Origin: Nonomuraea ceibae
GTDB taxonomy: Bacteria > Actinomycetota > Actinomycetes > Streptosporangiales > Streptosporangiaceae
NCBI RefSeq assembly: GCF_019396325.1
Contig: NZ_JAHKRO010000064.1
Location: forward strand, 1 to 54,643
Length of the DNA stretch: 54,643 bases
Direction: 5' to 3'
In this document: in pieces, positions 10,170 to 18,616 of the stretch
Layout: every line of letters begins with the position of its first letter
Position numbering within the stretch: position 1 is the first letter of the stretch
Notes under the pieces: generated by a model
Told to the model about the DNA's origin: nothing
What the model saw: only the letters and a program-made list of their open reading frames with translations
Databases searched by the model: none
Made by a program: the position numbers and the translations under genes

Positions 10170-10183
10170 GGGGGCGGGGTAGT

Positions 10184-11158
10184 GTGACTTCCGTGGCTGA
10201 GGAGGATGGGGACGGGGTGGCCGAGGCGTTCCTGCGCGAGCCCCGGCGCTACACCAGTCACCAGGTCGCCGAGATGGCCGGGGTGCCGGTCTACAAGGCC
10301 CGGCGGTTCTGGCGGGCGCTCGGCTTCGCCAACGTGGCCGACGACGCCGTCGAGTTCACCGAGTCGGACGTGGTGGCGCTCAAGACGCTGCTCGGCATGG
10401 TCAGCGACGGCGTCTACGACGAGGACCACGTGCTGCTGATCGCCCGCTCGCTCGGCCGGGCCGCCGCCCGGCTGGCCGAGTCGCAGGCGGAGATCGGCGC
10501 CGAGGCGCTCGACCAGGCCGGGGTGCCGCTGGCCGAGCGGCCCAAGGCGTGGCGGCGCCGGGCCGAGCGGGTGGTGCCCGACCTGGCGCGGCTGCTGGTC
10601 TACTCCTGGCAGCGCCAGCTCGCCGCCGCCGCCGGGCGGCTCGCCGTCCAGGACATGAGCACCGTACGGCTGGCCGTCGGGTTCGCGGACCTGGTCGGGT
10701 TCACCCGGCTGAGCCGGCAGATCACCGAGACGGAGCTGGCCGCGCTGATCGACAGGTTCGAGGGCCGCTCCGCCGACGCCGTCACCTCGTGCGGCGGCCG
10801 GGTCGTCAAGACGCTGGGCGACTCGGTGCTGTTCGTGGCCGACAAGGCGCACGTGGCGACCGAGATCGGGCTGCGGCTGCTGGAGGAGCACGCCCGTGGC
10901 AAGGGCATGCCGGAGCTGCGGGTGGGGCTGGCCGCCGGGCCGGTCATCTGGCGGATGGGCGACGTGTTCGGCACCACCGTCAACCTGGCCAGCAGGCTCA
11001 CCGCGCTGGCCCTGCCGGGCACCATGCTGGCCGATCCGGAGCTGGCCGAGGAGCTTGAGGGCGACCGGGCGTTCCGGCTGCGGCCGGTCGACCGGCTGTC
11101 GGTGCGCGGGCTGGGCGAGCTGTCGCCGTTCACCGTGAGCCGCGCCGGGGCAACCTGA
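10184..11158 (+). CDS. Class III adenylate cyclase with N-terminal regulatory domain
   Basis: 324 residues. Makes cAMP from ATP. Residues 1-155 form an alpha-helical domain (RRYTSHQVAEMAGVP onward) resembling the autoinhibitory, pH-responsive domain of mycobacterial Rv1264. The catalytic domain follows. Metal-binding aspartates are Asp169 (GFADLVGFTRLS) and Asp213 (KTLGDSV). The adenine-specifying pair is Lys209 and Asp270 (GDVFG), and the transition-state residues are Asn277 and Arg281. All key residues are present, so it should be active as a homodimer. No transmembrane segment is visible. The GTG start has a G-rich ribosome site and lies close behind the GntR gene. Confidence 0.9.
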   Translation: MTSVAEEDGDGVAEAFLREPRRYTSHQVAEMAGVPVYKARRFWRALGFANVADDAVEFTESDVVALKTLLGMVSDGVYDEDHVLLIARSLGRAAARLAESQAEIGAEALDQAGVPLAERPKAWRRRAERVVPDLARLLVYSWQRQLAAAAGRLAVQDMSTVRLAVGFADLVGFTRLSRQITETELAALIDRFEGRSADAVTSCGGRVVKTLGDSVLFVADKAHVATEIGLRLLEEHARGKGMPELRVGLAAGPVIWRMGDVFGTTVNLASRLTALALPGTMLADPELAEELEGDRAFRLRPVDRLSVRGLGELSPFTVSRAGAT

Positions 11159-11209
11159 TCGAGGCCTCGATGCGTCTGTACCGTCAGCAAGCTGATGGGA
11201 GGCGCACCG

Positions 11210-11692
11210 GTGGCAGACAGGGCCATGTTTCAGGACTTCGTGAGCGCGAGGTCCGACCGGCTGTTACGCACCGCCTACCTGCTCACCCACGACTGGGGCA
11301 CCGCCGAGGACCTGCTGCAGGAGGCGCTGGCCAAGGCGTGGTCCGCCTGGCCGGGCATCGACGAGCCGGAGTCGTACGTCCGCAGGGTGCTGGTGACCAC
11401 GTACACGTCGTGGTGGCGCAGGAGGTGGCGCAGGGAGCTGCCGAGCGACACGATCCCGGACGTGGCGGTGCTCGACCCGCCCGCCGACGGCCGGGAGGAA
11501 CTGTGGCGGGCGGTGGGCCGGCTGCCGGCGCGGCAGCGGGCGGTGATCGTGCTGCGGTTCTACGAGGACCTGGCGGTGACGGAGGTGGCCCAGCTGATGG
11601 GCTGCGCGGCGGGGACGGTCAAGAGCCAGACCGCCAAGGCGCTGGCCTCACTGCGGGTGGACGAGTCGATCGTGAAGGAGCTGCGGGGATGA
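11210..11692 (+). CDS. SigE-family ECF RNA polymerase sigma factor
   Basis: About 160 residues. The sigma-2 region contains LLRTAYLLTHDWGTAEDLLQEAL, and the sigma-4 helix-turn-helix is seen in LPARQRAVIVLRFYEDL and GTVKSQTAKALASLR. It matches the small SigE/SACE-type sigma factors common in actinobacteria. I prefer the GTG at 11210, which has a GGGAGG seven bases upstream, over the in-frame ATG at 11195. The next gene starts on its stop codon (ATGA) and encodes a membrane-anchored protein that may control it. Confidence 0.88.
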   Translation: MADRAMFQDFVSARSDRLLRTAYLLTHDWGTAEDLLQEALAKAWSAWPGIDEPESYVRRVLVTTYTSWWRRRWRRELPSDTIPDVAVLDPPADGREELWRAVGRLPARQRAVIVLRFYEDLAVTEVAQLMGCAAGTVKSQTAKALASLRVDESIVKELRG

Positions 11693-12714
11693 CCGTACAG
11701 GATCTGCGTGACCTGCTGCGCGAGCGCGCCGACGGGCCGCCGCCGGCGAACCCGGCCCGGCTCGCCCAGGTGCGGGCCCGGGTGAGCAGGACCCGGCGGC
11801 GCAGGCGGATCACAACGGGGGTGGCCGTCGCCGCGGCCGTCGCCGCCGGCGCGGCGGTGCTTCCGGGCGCGCTCCCGGACACTGTCACGCCGGGCGGGCG
11901 GACGACGGCCGCCACCGCCCCGGGGCCGGAGCTGCCGGAGTCCTTCACCGCGCCCGACGGCGCCGCCTACCGGCGGCTCGCGGTCACCTCGATCGGCCGG
12001 TCCGGCGAGCAGAAGAAGACGCTGACCGTCCCGGTCACCGGCAGGCCGCTCGACGTGGCGGTGGCGTGCGACGGCGAGGGGCGCGCGGACAACACCCCGA
12101 TGGTGTACGTCGGCCGCGCACCCTCGCCGTCCGCCCGGATCGGGGCGTGCTCGTCCCGGATGGAGCTGCTGCCGCTGGTGGTCTCCCAGGGTGACGGGCA
12201 GGTCGAGATCACCTTCGACGCCACCCGCAGCGGCGTGTGCGGCCCGGGGATGACGGCCTGCGACGAGGCGGTCCCCGCCGCCTGGACGCTCGGCGTGTAC
12301 GAGTGGACGCCGCCCGCCGAGCCGGCCGACCCCGCGCCCGTCAAGGAGTTCCCGGCCCGGTTCGAGGGGTGGAAGCTGGCCGGGTCCACCTCCGGGGTGT
12401 GGCCGCGCGACTCCGTCGTCCGGCTGGAGATCGAGGGCCACGGCCGCAAGGTCGCGCTCGACCAGCTCTGCTCGGGCGAGCTGGCGCGGCGGATGCGGTT
12501 CACCTACCGGGTGGGCGACGAGGAGCCGGCGGGCGGCGCGAACTGCGGCGTGTGGGAGTCGGGCGCGTACCCGGCCGCGCTCACCGAGGTCGAGGTGCCC
12601 GAGGGCGAGCGCCTGGTGATCACCGGCGAGGTGGCGGCGTGGGGCGAGACCACCAACCGCCCGGTCCGCTGGTCGGTCGGCGCCTACACCAGGACCGGCG
12701 GCTCCGGCGAGTAG
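11689..12714 (+). CDS. Membrane-anchored partner of the sigma factor (candidate anti-sigma), function unknown
   Basis: 341 residues. Residues 1-37 are cytoplasmic and charged, ending in an Arg-rich stop (TRRRRRI). One transmembrane helix spans about residues 40-60. The remaining ~280 residues lie outside and include at least six cysteines and a repeated jelly-roll-like pattern (WKLAGSTSGVWP, WESGAYPA). The ATG overlaps the sigma-factor stop, so the two are made together. No zinc-binding HxxxCxxC anti-sigma motif is visible. Such operon partners of SigE-type factors are often treated as anti-sigma or accessory proteins. Here the role is inferred from position and topology only. Confidence 0.65.
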   Translation: MTVQDLRDLLRERADGPPPANPARLAQVRARVSRTRRRRRITTGVAVAAAVAAGAAVLPGALPDTVTPGGRTTAATAPGPELPESFTAPDGAAYRRLAVTSIGRSGEQKKTLTVPVTGRPLDVAVACDGEGRADNTPMVYVGRAPSPSARIGACSSRMELLPLVVSQGDGQVEITFDATRSGVCGPGMTACDEAVPAAWTLGVYEWTPPAEPADPAPVKEFPARFEGWKLAGSTSGVWPRDSVVRLEIEGHGRKVALDQLCSGELARRMRFTYRVGDEEPAGGANCGVWESGAYPAALTEVEVPEGERLVITGEVAAWGETTNRPVRWSVGAYTRTGGSGE

Positions 12715-12748
12715 GAACATTTCCGGCCTGGCCGCGTTGCACCCTGAC

Positions 12749-13723
12749 ATGACCAGGCTCGCGATTCTCGACCGTTCCCTCGTCCGGCAGGGGCACTCCC
12801 CCTCGGCCGCGCTGCGTGAGACCGTGCGGTTCGCGCGGCAGGCCGAGGAGCTCGGTTACCACCGGTTCTGGGTGTCGGAGCACCACAGCGTGCCCGGCGT
12901 GGCCGGCTCGGCGCCCACCGTGCTGGCGGCGGCCGTCGCGGCGGCCACGGACCGGATCCGGGTCGGCACCGGCGGCGTGATGCTCCCGAACCACCGGCCG
13001 CTGGTGGTGGCCGAGCAGTTCGGCGTGCTGGAGTCGCTGTACCCGGGCCGGATCGACATGGGCCTGGGCCGCTCCGTCGGCTTCACCGGCGGCATCCGCC
13101 GGGCGCTCGGCCACGGCAAGGAGGACGCCGACGCGTTCGGCGACCGGCTGGCGGAGCTGCTCGGCTTCTTCACCGGCGAGCAGGACGTCCATCCGGGCGT
13201 GCACGCGCTGCCGGCCGAGGGGCTGCGCCCGCAGCCGTTCGTGCTGGCCATGGGGGCGGGCGCGGACGTGGCCGCCGGGCACGGGCTGCCGCTGGTGATC
13301 GGCGGGGGCGGCGTGAAGCTGCGCGAGTCGGTCGGCCGCTACCGCGCCGCCTTCCGCCCCTCGGCCTGGGCGGCGCGCCCGTACGTGATGGTGGCGGCGA
13401 ACGTCGCGGTCGGCGAGAGCGCCGAGCGGGCGGCGCTGCTTCAGGCGCCGGAGGCGTGGGCGACGGCGCGCTCGCGGACCGAAGGCTCGTTCCCGCCGCT
13501 CGAACCGGCCGGCGCGGTGATGCGGCTGGAGATGACGGCGCGCGAGCGGGCGCTGTTCGAGGAGGCGCGCAAGGGCCAGATCCACGGCACGGACCGGGAG
13601 GTGGCGATGCGGCTGCACGACCTCGTCGAGCTCACGGGGGCCGACGAGGTCATGGTCACGATGAACACCTACGACCTGGAGGAGCGGCTCGACTCCTACC
13701 GGCGGCTGGCCCGGCTCGTCTGA
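12749..13723 (+). CDS. LLM-class flavin-dependent oxidoreductase (MsnO8-like)
   Basis: 324 residues, luciferase-like TIM barrel. Typical stretches are FARQAEELGYHRFWVSEHH, DRIRVGTGGVMLPNH and LESLYPGRIDMGLGRS, which lie around the flavin/F420 site of this superfamily. Members oxidise or hydroxylate small molecules with reduced FMN or F420. The substrate is unknown. The ATG at 12749 matches the normal family start MTRLAILD. An earlier in-frame TTG adds four residues and is less likely. It follows the sigma/anti-sigma pair by 34 bp, perhaps in the same transcript. Confidence 0.88.
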   Translation: MTRLAILDRSLVRQGHSPSAALRETVRFARQAEELGYHRFWVSEHHSVPGVAGSAPTVLAAAVAAATDRIRVGTGGVMLPNHRPLVVAEQFGVLESLYPGRIDMGLGRSVGFTGGIRRALGHGKEDADAFGDRLAELLGFFTGEQDVHPGVHALPAEGLRPQPFVLAMGAGADVAAGHGLPLVIGGGGVKLRESVGRYRAAFRPSAWAARPYVMVAANVAVGESAERAALLQAPEAWATARSRTEGSFPPLEPAGAVMRLEMTARERALFEEARKGQIHGTDREVAMRLHDLVELTGADEVMVTMNTYDLEERLDSYRRLARLV

Positions 13724-13729
13724 GACGGG

Positions 13730-13960
13730 TCAGGCGAGCCCGTAGGCGAGCCAGACGTGGCCGATGATCCCGACGGCCGCCAGGCCGAGCGCGGCCAGGA
13801 ACACCAGCACGAGCAGCATGCGGAACAGCGTGGTGACGACCTTCCTGATCTGCCGGACGGCGTAGACCAGGGTCCAGACGGAGAGCATGGCGAGCAGGCC
13901 GTAGACCATGCTGGCCATCGCGATGCCCTCAGGGGTGGGGAAGACTGTGGCGACGAGCAT
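13730..13960 (-). CDS. Small hydrophobic membrane protein, unknown
   Basis: 76 residues with two or three predicted transmembrane helices (MASMVYGLLAMLSVWTLVYAV, then LFRMLLVLVFLAALGLAAVG). The two are separated by a basic loop (RQIRKVVTT), so it may sit as a hairpin in the membrane. No family is recognised. Its stop is six bases from the convergent oxidoreductase stop. Its upstream region is the unusually A/T-rich gap shared with the XRE gene, which contains copies of an ACTGAAGTT motif in opposite orientation. The composition is that of a real protein rather than an antisense shadow, but the start codon is uncertain (internal Met at residue 15). Confidence 0.55.
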   Translation of the reverse strand: MLVATVFPTPEGIAMASMVYGLLAMLSVWTLVYAVRQIRKVVTTLFRMLLVLVFLAALGLAAVGIIGHVWLAYGLA

Positions 13961-14233
13961 GTAGGGTCCCGTTGTGTGAAGCGCCGATGGGGTCGTGGAC
14001 GACCTCGCAGAAACTTCAGTTAACCTTCAGAAGATCTACATCGAACTCCTAAAGATTGCATTCCCCCGATAAAGTCGCACTAATCGCCGTGCGGAGTGAG
14101 GGTCCCCTGGCCTAGAATGACCTCCCACTGTCCTGCGATCCGCGACCCGGCGCTGAACAGGAAAAATGTGCTCGCATCTGGGCATCAGTAGAGGTTTACT
14201 GAAAACACTGAAGTTCAGATGGGGGGTGTCCTC
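13961..14233. promoter_or_regulatory. A/T-rich intergenic control region with ACTGAAGTT inverted copies
   Basis: This 273-bp divergent gap is clearly less G+C-rich than its surroundings, especially 14011-14075. AACTTCAGT at 14012-14020 is repeated in inverted form as ACTGAAGTT at 14207-14215. A further CTTCAG lies at 14025-14030 and an ACTGAA at 14198-14203. The copy next to the XRE gene forms the perfect palindrome CTGAAGTTCAG (14208-14218), directly before the ribosome site. The arrangement suggests a regulator bound at both ends, most simply the XRE protein itself. No gene or RNA is recognised in the gap. Confidence 0.55.
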
Positions 14234-15268
14234 ATGACGGATTCCGGTCCGGCCCTTGCACGCCGGCTCCGTTCGCTGCGCACCCGGCAATGGCCGGGCA
14301 CCCGCGTCACCCAGCCCCAGCTGGCACGCGCGCTCGACGTGAGCGTCCCCCTCATCTCCTCGTGGGAGTCCTCCACCGCGCCGAAGGTCCCGCCGGCCGG
14401 CCGCCTGGAGGTCTACGCCGCCCTGTTCTGCACGCCCCGCTCGCTGCGCGGCGACGACCTCGTCCGGCTCGGCGAGGACGAGCTGACCGCCGAGGAGCAG
14501 CGGCTGCGCGAGAAGCTGCTGCACGAGCTGCTCACGCTGCGCGCCGCCGCGCTCGGCGAGCCCGGCCACACGGTCTTCCACGCCACGCGCAACCCGTGGC
14601 AGTTCGACGACGGCCAGCAGATCACGCTCGTGTGCGGCCGGCTGCCGCCGGAGCTGTTAACGCGCATGCCCTACGTCGTGCCCGAGGACCCCGACTACAT
14701 CGAGCTCTACACCTACGCCGACCTCGACGCCCTGTTCGAGCTGCACGGCCACATCCGCGCCTGCAACCCGGGCAGCGAGGTGCGCCGCCGCACGCCCCGC
14801 GAGCTGGAGCCCGACGACCTGACCGCCCACCTGGTGCTCCTGGGCGGCGTCGACTGGAACGACATCACGACCGGCGTCGTCCACCAGCTCTCCCTGCCCG
14901 TCGAGCAGGTCAACGACTGGAAGGGCGAGAACGGCCCGTACTTCGACAGCGGGAGCGAGCGCTTCCACCCCCGGCTGTCCGACGGCCGGCTCGAGGAGGA
15001 CGTCGCGCTGTTCTACCGGGGCCCCAGCCCGCTCAACAAGGAGCGGACGCTGACGATCTGCAACGGCATGTACGGGCGCGGCACGCTGGGCGTGGTCCGG
15101 GCGCTCACCGACAGCGTCTTCCGCGACAGGAACACCGAGTTCCTGCGCGAGCGCTTCGGCGACAGCCCCTCGTTCGCCATCCTGAGCCGCGTCGTCATCC
15201 TGAACAACCTGGTGATCACACCCGACTGGACGAGCCCCGCGTCGAGGCTCGTCGAATGGCCGGAGTGA
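14234..15268 (+). CDS. XRE-type helix-turn-helix regulator with large uncharacterised C-terminal domain
   Basis: 344 residues. The HTH (residues about 8-60) contains TQPQLARALDVSVPLISSWES. A helical linker follows (EEQRLREKLLHELLTLRAAALG). The C-terminal ~240 residues form an alpha/beta region with ITLVCGRLP, YIELYTYADLDALFELHGHIRA, HLVLLGGVDWN and RTLTICNGMYGRGTLG. I have seen this layout in many actinobacterial HTH proteins of unknown role, but cannot name the domain. The ATG at 14234 is preferred over the ATG at 14219 because GGGGGGTG lies just upstream. Just upstream is a perfect palindrome. A DxD glycosyltransferase-like gene follows 45 bp later and may be its partner. Confidence 0.75.
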   Translation: MTDSGPALARRLRSLRTRQWPGTRVTQPQLARALDVSVPLISSWESSTAPKVPPAGRLEVYAALFCTPRSLRGDDLVRLGEDELTAEEQRLREKLLHELLTLRAAALGEPGHTVFHATRNPWQFDDGQQITLVCGRLPPELLTRMPYVVPEDPDYIELYTYADLDALFELHGHIRACNPGSEVRRRTPRELEPDDLTAHLVLLGGVDWNDITTGVVHQLSLPVEQVNDWKGENGPYFDSGSERFHPRLSDGRLEEDVALFYRGPSPLNKERTLTICNGMYGRGTLGVVRALTDSVFRDRNTEFLRERFGDSPSFAILSRVVILNNLVITPDWTSPASRLVEWPE

Positions 15269-15313
15269 CCGCTCCGATCCCTTCTCGCACATCCCGAACG
15301 GTGAAGCCCATCC

Positions 15314-16495
15314 ATGAAGCCTTCGCTGAGATCCGGGGACCATCACGGCTCCCACAGGCACCTGCTCCCGGCTCCGGGGGCGGCCGTGGGACCGGCCCGG
15401 ATCGACGCCGTCGTCGTGCCGACCGCACGGCCCAGCCGCTACCTGGCGCACGCGCTGCGGCTGTCGATGGACCTGCGCTGCCCGCTGGTCGCGCTCTGCA
15501 GCGGGAGGTGGACCTCGGCGGCCGAGGTGCGGGCCATGGCGCCGCCCGGCGCGGAGGTCGTGGCCGTCGACGTGGGCGGGGCCGAGGGGCTGACGCTGCC
15601 CCGCTTCGAGACCTCGCAGATGCTGCCGAGGATCTTCCGGCGGGGCACCGACACGGCGGCCAAGCGCAACCTGGCGCTGGCCCTGGCGCGGATGCTGGGC
15701 TGGGCGCGGATCGTCTTCCTCGACGACGACATCGAGGTGAGCGCGCCTGACGACCTGCGGCGGGCCGCCGGGCTGCTCGACCGGTTCGCCGCCGTGGGGC
15801 TGTCCATCGGGGGGTTCCCGGACAACTCCGTGGTGTGCCATGCGTACCGGGCGGTGGGCGGGAAGCAGGACTCGTTCGTCGGGGGCGGGGCGCTCGCCGT
15901 GGAGACGACCCGAAATATCGCCTTTTTTCCGGATATTTATAACGAGGACTGGTTCTATCTCCTCGAAGCGGACGGGCTGCGGCCGCTCGCCGTCACCGGC
16001 CAGGTGCGCCAGGCCCGCTACGACCCGTTCCGCACCCCCGACCGGGCCCGCACCGAGGAGCTCGGCGACGTGCTCGCCGAAGGCGTCTTCTGGCTGCTGG
16101 ACGAGGGCCGCACGATCGCCGACGCGCACCGGTCCCACTGGGTCGACTTCCTGGCCAGGCGCCGCCGCTTCATCGTCAGCGTGCTCGACCGCGTCCCCGC
16201 CGCCGGTCTCGAACCCGGCGAGAGGCGGCGCATGGAGGAGGCGCTGAAGGCGTCGCTGGGCCGTCTCACGCTCATCACGCCCGAGCTGTGCCTGGGCTAC
16301 CTCGACGCCTGGCGGGCCGACCTGAAGGTCTGGCGCGACTTCGTCACGTGCCTGCGCCCGGCCCGGACCGTGCGCGAGGCGCTGCGCGCGCTCACCGCGC
16401 CCGGTCACGCCCCGCCGCACCTGCAACTGAGGCTGCCGAAAGTTGCCGAAGCCCGGCCCGATCCTTCGTCGTCATCTGACAGATTGCCGGTGTGA
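15314..16495 (+). CDS. Glycosyltransferase-like protein with DDD motif
   Basis: 393 residues. The layout is that of a GT-A fold nucleotide-sugar enzyme: an opening beta strand IDAVVVPTARP, then AKRNLALALARMLGWARIVFLDDDIEV with Asp137-Asp139 as a probable metal-binding DxD, and later FVGGGALAVE and DIYNEDWFYLL, which resemble acceptor and catalytic segments. Acceptor and sugar are unknown and no signal or membrane segment is seen. It follows the XRE gene on the same strand. Codons 200-210 (15911-15945) are strikingly A/T-rich (AAT, TTT TTT, GAT ATT TAT), unlike the rest of the gene. Confidence 0.65.
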   Translation: MKPSLRSGDHHGSHRHLLPAPGAAVGPARIDAVVVPTARPSRYLAHALRLSMDLRCPLVALCSGRWTSAAEVRAMAPPGAEVVAVDVGGAEGLTLPRFETSQMLPRIFRRGTDTAAKRNLALALARMLGWARIVFLDDDIEVSAPDDLRRAAGLLDRFAAVGLSIGGFPDNSVVCHAYRAVGGKQDSFVGGGALAVETTRNIAFFPDIYNEDWFYLLEADGLRPLAVTGQVRQARYDPFRTPDRARTEELGDVLAEGVFWLLDEGRTIADAHRSHWVDFLARRRRFIVSVLDRVPAAGLEPGERRRMEEALKASLGRLTLITPELCLGYLDAWRADLKVWRDFVTCLRPARTVREALRALTAPGHAPPHLQLRLPKVAEARPDPSSSSDRLPV

Positions 16496-16534
16496 GCTTG
16501 TGATGGGGCGTTTCGTCCCCTGATCGTGGAAGTC

Positions 16535-17050
16535 ATGCGTCATGTCCGGATCAGGGTGGCTTCTGATGGGGATCTCTCCGCGCTCGTCCGCGCTCTGGGG
16601 CAGGGGCCGTACTTCGCCGCCCAGCTCCGGCGGCAGCGGGCGGGGCACGGGGTGCTGCTGGTGGCGTGGCACGCCTTCACGCCGGTCGGCGACGTGTACC
16701 TGTGGCTCGGCTCGGCCGAGGAGCCGGAGCTGCGCGACCGGCTGCCGGGCGTGCCCCTGCTGACGCACCTGGAGGTGCTGCCGGAGCATCGCAACCGGCG
16801 GATCGGCACCCGGCTCGTCGAGGCCGCCGAAGGGTGGCTGCGCGACCTCGGGCACGCGCGGGTGGCGCTCGGCGTCGACCTCGACAACCACCGCGCCGGC
16901 TCGCTGTACGGACGGCTCGGGTATCGGGAGTGGGGCCATCCGCCCGTCCGGACCACGCGCCGCGTCTACCGGGCCGACGGGCGGGTCGAGCAGGTGCCGG
17001 ACGTCTGCCGCATCCTGGTCAAGGATCTGCGTGAGGTCCGGGCGCGCTGA
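16535..17050 (+). CDS. GNAT family N-acetyltransferase
   Basis: About 171 residues. Transfers an acetyl group from acetyl-CoA to an unknown amine. The acetyl-CoA loop is seen in LEVLPEHRNRRIGTRLVEAAE (R-x-x-R/G-x-G/A type), followed by ALGVDLDNHRAGSLYGRLGY, the usual strand 5/helix 4 region. I prefer the ATG at 16535, giving MRHVRIRVA, over the GTG nine bases earlier, since GNAT domains typically begin this way. The ribosome site is weak. The C-terminus extends past the domain (PDVCRILVKDLRE). Confidence 0.82.
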   Translation: MRHVRIRVASDGDLSALVRALGQGPYFAAQLRRQRAGHGVLLVAWHAFTPVGDVYLWLGSAEEPELRDRLPGVPLLTHLEVLPEHRNRRIGTRLVEAAEGWLRDLGHARVALGVDLDNHRAGSLYGRLGYREWGHPPVRTTRRVYRADGRVEQVPDVCRILVKDLREVRAR

Positions 17051-17062
17051 GGGTTAGGATCA

Positions 17063-17077
17063 CCGAACATAGTTCGG
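17063..17077. promoter_or_regulatory. Palindrome upstream of the acyl-CoA ligase gene
   Basis: CCGAACATAGTTCGG is a perfect inverted repeat with 6-base arms and a 3-base centre. It starts two bases after a TAGGAT that could serve as a -10 element, so a bound protein would cover the start of transcription. It ends 21 bp before the ligase ATG. No regulator gene is adjacent, so the cognate factor is unknown. Confidence 0.5.
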
Positions 17078-17098
17078 GCCTAGTGAGGATGTGCCGGT

Positions 17099-18616
17099 AT
17101 GACCTCTCGCCAGCATGCCATCGGTGACCTGTTGCGGCGCTCGGCCGCCCGCTTCCCCGGCAAGACCGCGATCGTCTTCGGAGACCTGCGGCAGAGCTAC
17201 GCCGACCTCGACCGCACGGTCAACCGCACCGCCAACGCGCTGGCCGCCCGCGGCGTCGGCAAGGGCGACCGGTTCGCGCTGTTCTCGCACAACCACCACG
17301 CCTTCGTGGTCGCCTACTTCGCCCTCGCCCGGCTGGGCGCCGTCTCCGTGCCGATCAACTTCATGCTCGGCGCCGACGAGGTCGCGTACATCCTGGAGCA
17401 CTCCGGCGCGACCGGGATGCTCGTGGAGGAGGCGCTGGCGCCGGTGGCCGCCCGGGCGGCGGGCGAGCGCGTCACGGTGCGCGGCGTCATCGGGCGGGCC
17501 GGCGGGTGGGAGCCGTTCGACGACTGGGCCGCCCACGCCGACGACACCGAGCCGGCCGCGGAGATCGGCGACGACGACCCCATCCAGCTCATGTACACCA
17601 GCGGGACCGAGTCGCGGCCCAAGGGCGCGGCGCTGTCGAGCCGCAGCCTCATCGCCCAGTACGTGACCTGCGTCGTCGACGGCGAGATGAGCGCCGCCGA
17701 CGTGGAGGTGCACGCGCTGCCGCTCTACCACTGCGCGCAGCTCCACTGCTTCCTGACGCCCGGCGTCTACCTCGGGGCCACGAACATCGTGCTGCCCGGC
17801 GCCGACCCGGCGGCGATCCTGGCCGCCATCGAGAGCGAGCGGGCCACCAAGCTGTTCTGCCCGCCGACCGTGTGGATCGCGCTGCTGCGCCACCCCGACT
17901 TCGACCGCCGTGACCTGTCGTCGCTGCGCAAGGGCTACTACGGCGCCTCCATCATGCCCGTCGAGGTGCTCAAGGAGATCGCCGCGCGGCTGCCCCAGGT
18001 GCGGCTGTTCAACTTCTACGGCCAGACCGAGATGGCGCCCGTCGCCACCATCCTCGGGCCGGACGAGCAGCTCACCCGGCTCGGCTCGGCGGGCCGCCCC
18101 GCGCTCAACGTCGAGACCCGGATCGTCGACGACAACGACGAGCCCGTGCCGCCCGGCGTCGTGGGCGAGATCGTGCACCGCAGCCCGCACGCCATGCTCG
18201 GCTACTGGAACGACCCGGACAAGACGGCCGAGGCGTTCCGGGGCGGCTGGTTCCACAGCGGCGACCTGGGCGTGATGGACGCCGACGGCTACCTGTCGGT
18301 CGTCGACCGGAAGAAGGACATGATCAAGTCGGGCGGCGAGAACGTCGCCAGCCGCGAGGTCGAGGAGGCCATCTACCAGCATCCCGCCGTGGCCGAGGCG
18401 GCCGTGTTCGGGATGCCGGACGAGCGGTGGATCGAGGCCGTCACCGCCGCCGTCGTGCTGCGCGACGGCGCGAGCCTCACCTCCGCCGAGCTGACCGCCT
18501 TCCTGCGGGAGCGGCTGGCGCCGTTCAAGACGCCCAAGCGGGTGGAGTTCGTGACCGCGCTGCCCAAGAACGCCAGCGGCAAGGTGCTCAAGCGGGAGCT
18601 GCGCGAGGCGTTCTGA
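17099..18616 (+). CDS. AMP-dependent acyl-CoA synthetase/ligase (FadD-like)
   Basis: 505 residues. Activates a carboxylic acid to acyl-AMP and then acyl-CoA. The P-loop reads MYTSGTESRPKGA, with Glu-Ser where most relatives have Thr-Gly. A5 is FYGQTEM, the hinge region GWFHSGDLGVMDADGYLSVVDRKKDMIKSGGENV is canonical, and the catalytic lysine is in NASGKVLKREL. It looks like medium/long-chain or aryl acyl-CoA ligases of actinobacterial FadD type. No acyl-CoA dehydrogenase or thiolase gene is near, so its pathway is not indicated. The ATG is preceded by GAGGAT at somewhat long spacing. Confidence 0.9.
   Translation: MTSRQHAIGDLLRRSAARFPGKTAIVFGDLRQSYADLDRTVNRTANALAARGVGKGDRFALFSHNHHAFVVAYFALARLGAVSVPINFMLGADEVAYILEHSGATGMLVEEALAPVAARAAGERVTVRGVIGRAGGWEPFDDWAAHADDTEPAAEIGDDDPIQLMYTSGTESRPKGAALSSRSLIAQYVTCVVDGEMSAADVEVHALPLYHCAQLHCFLTPGVYLGATNIVLPGADPAAILAAIESERATKLFCPPTVWIALLRHPDFDRRDLSSLRKGYYGASIMPVEVLKEIAARLPQVRLFNFYGQTEMAPVATILGPDEQLTRLGSAGRPALNVETRIVDDNDEPVPPGVVGEIVHRSPHAMLGYWNDPDKTAEAFRGGWFHSGDLGVMDADGYLSVVDRKKDMIKSGGENVASREVEEAIYQHPAVAEAAVFGMPDERWIEAVTAAVVLRDGASLTSAELTAFLRERLAPFKTPKRVEFVTALPKNASGKVLKRELREAF

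Noticed and set aside
16505..16520. GGGG/CCCC hairpin between the glycosyltransferase and GNAT genes
   Set aside because: Only four perfect pairs plus an inner bulge, no T-run, and both genes are on the same strand, so a terminator is not supported.
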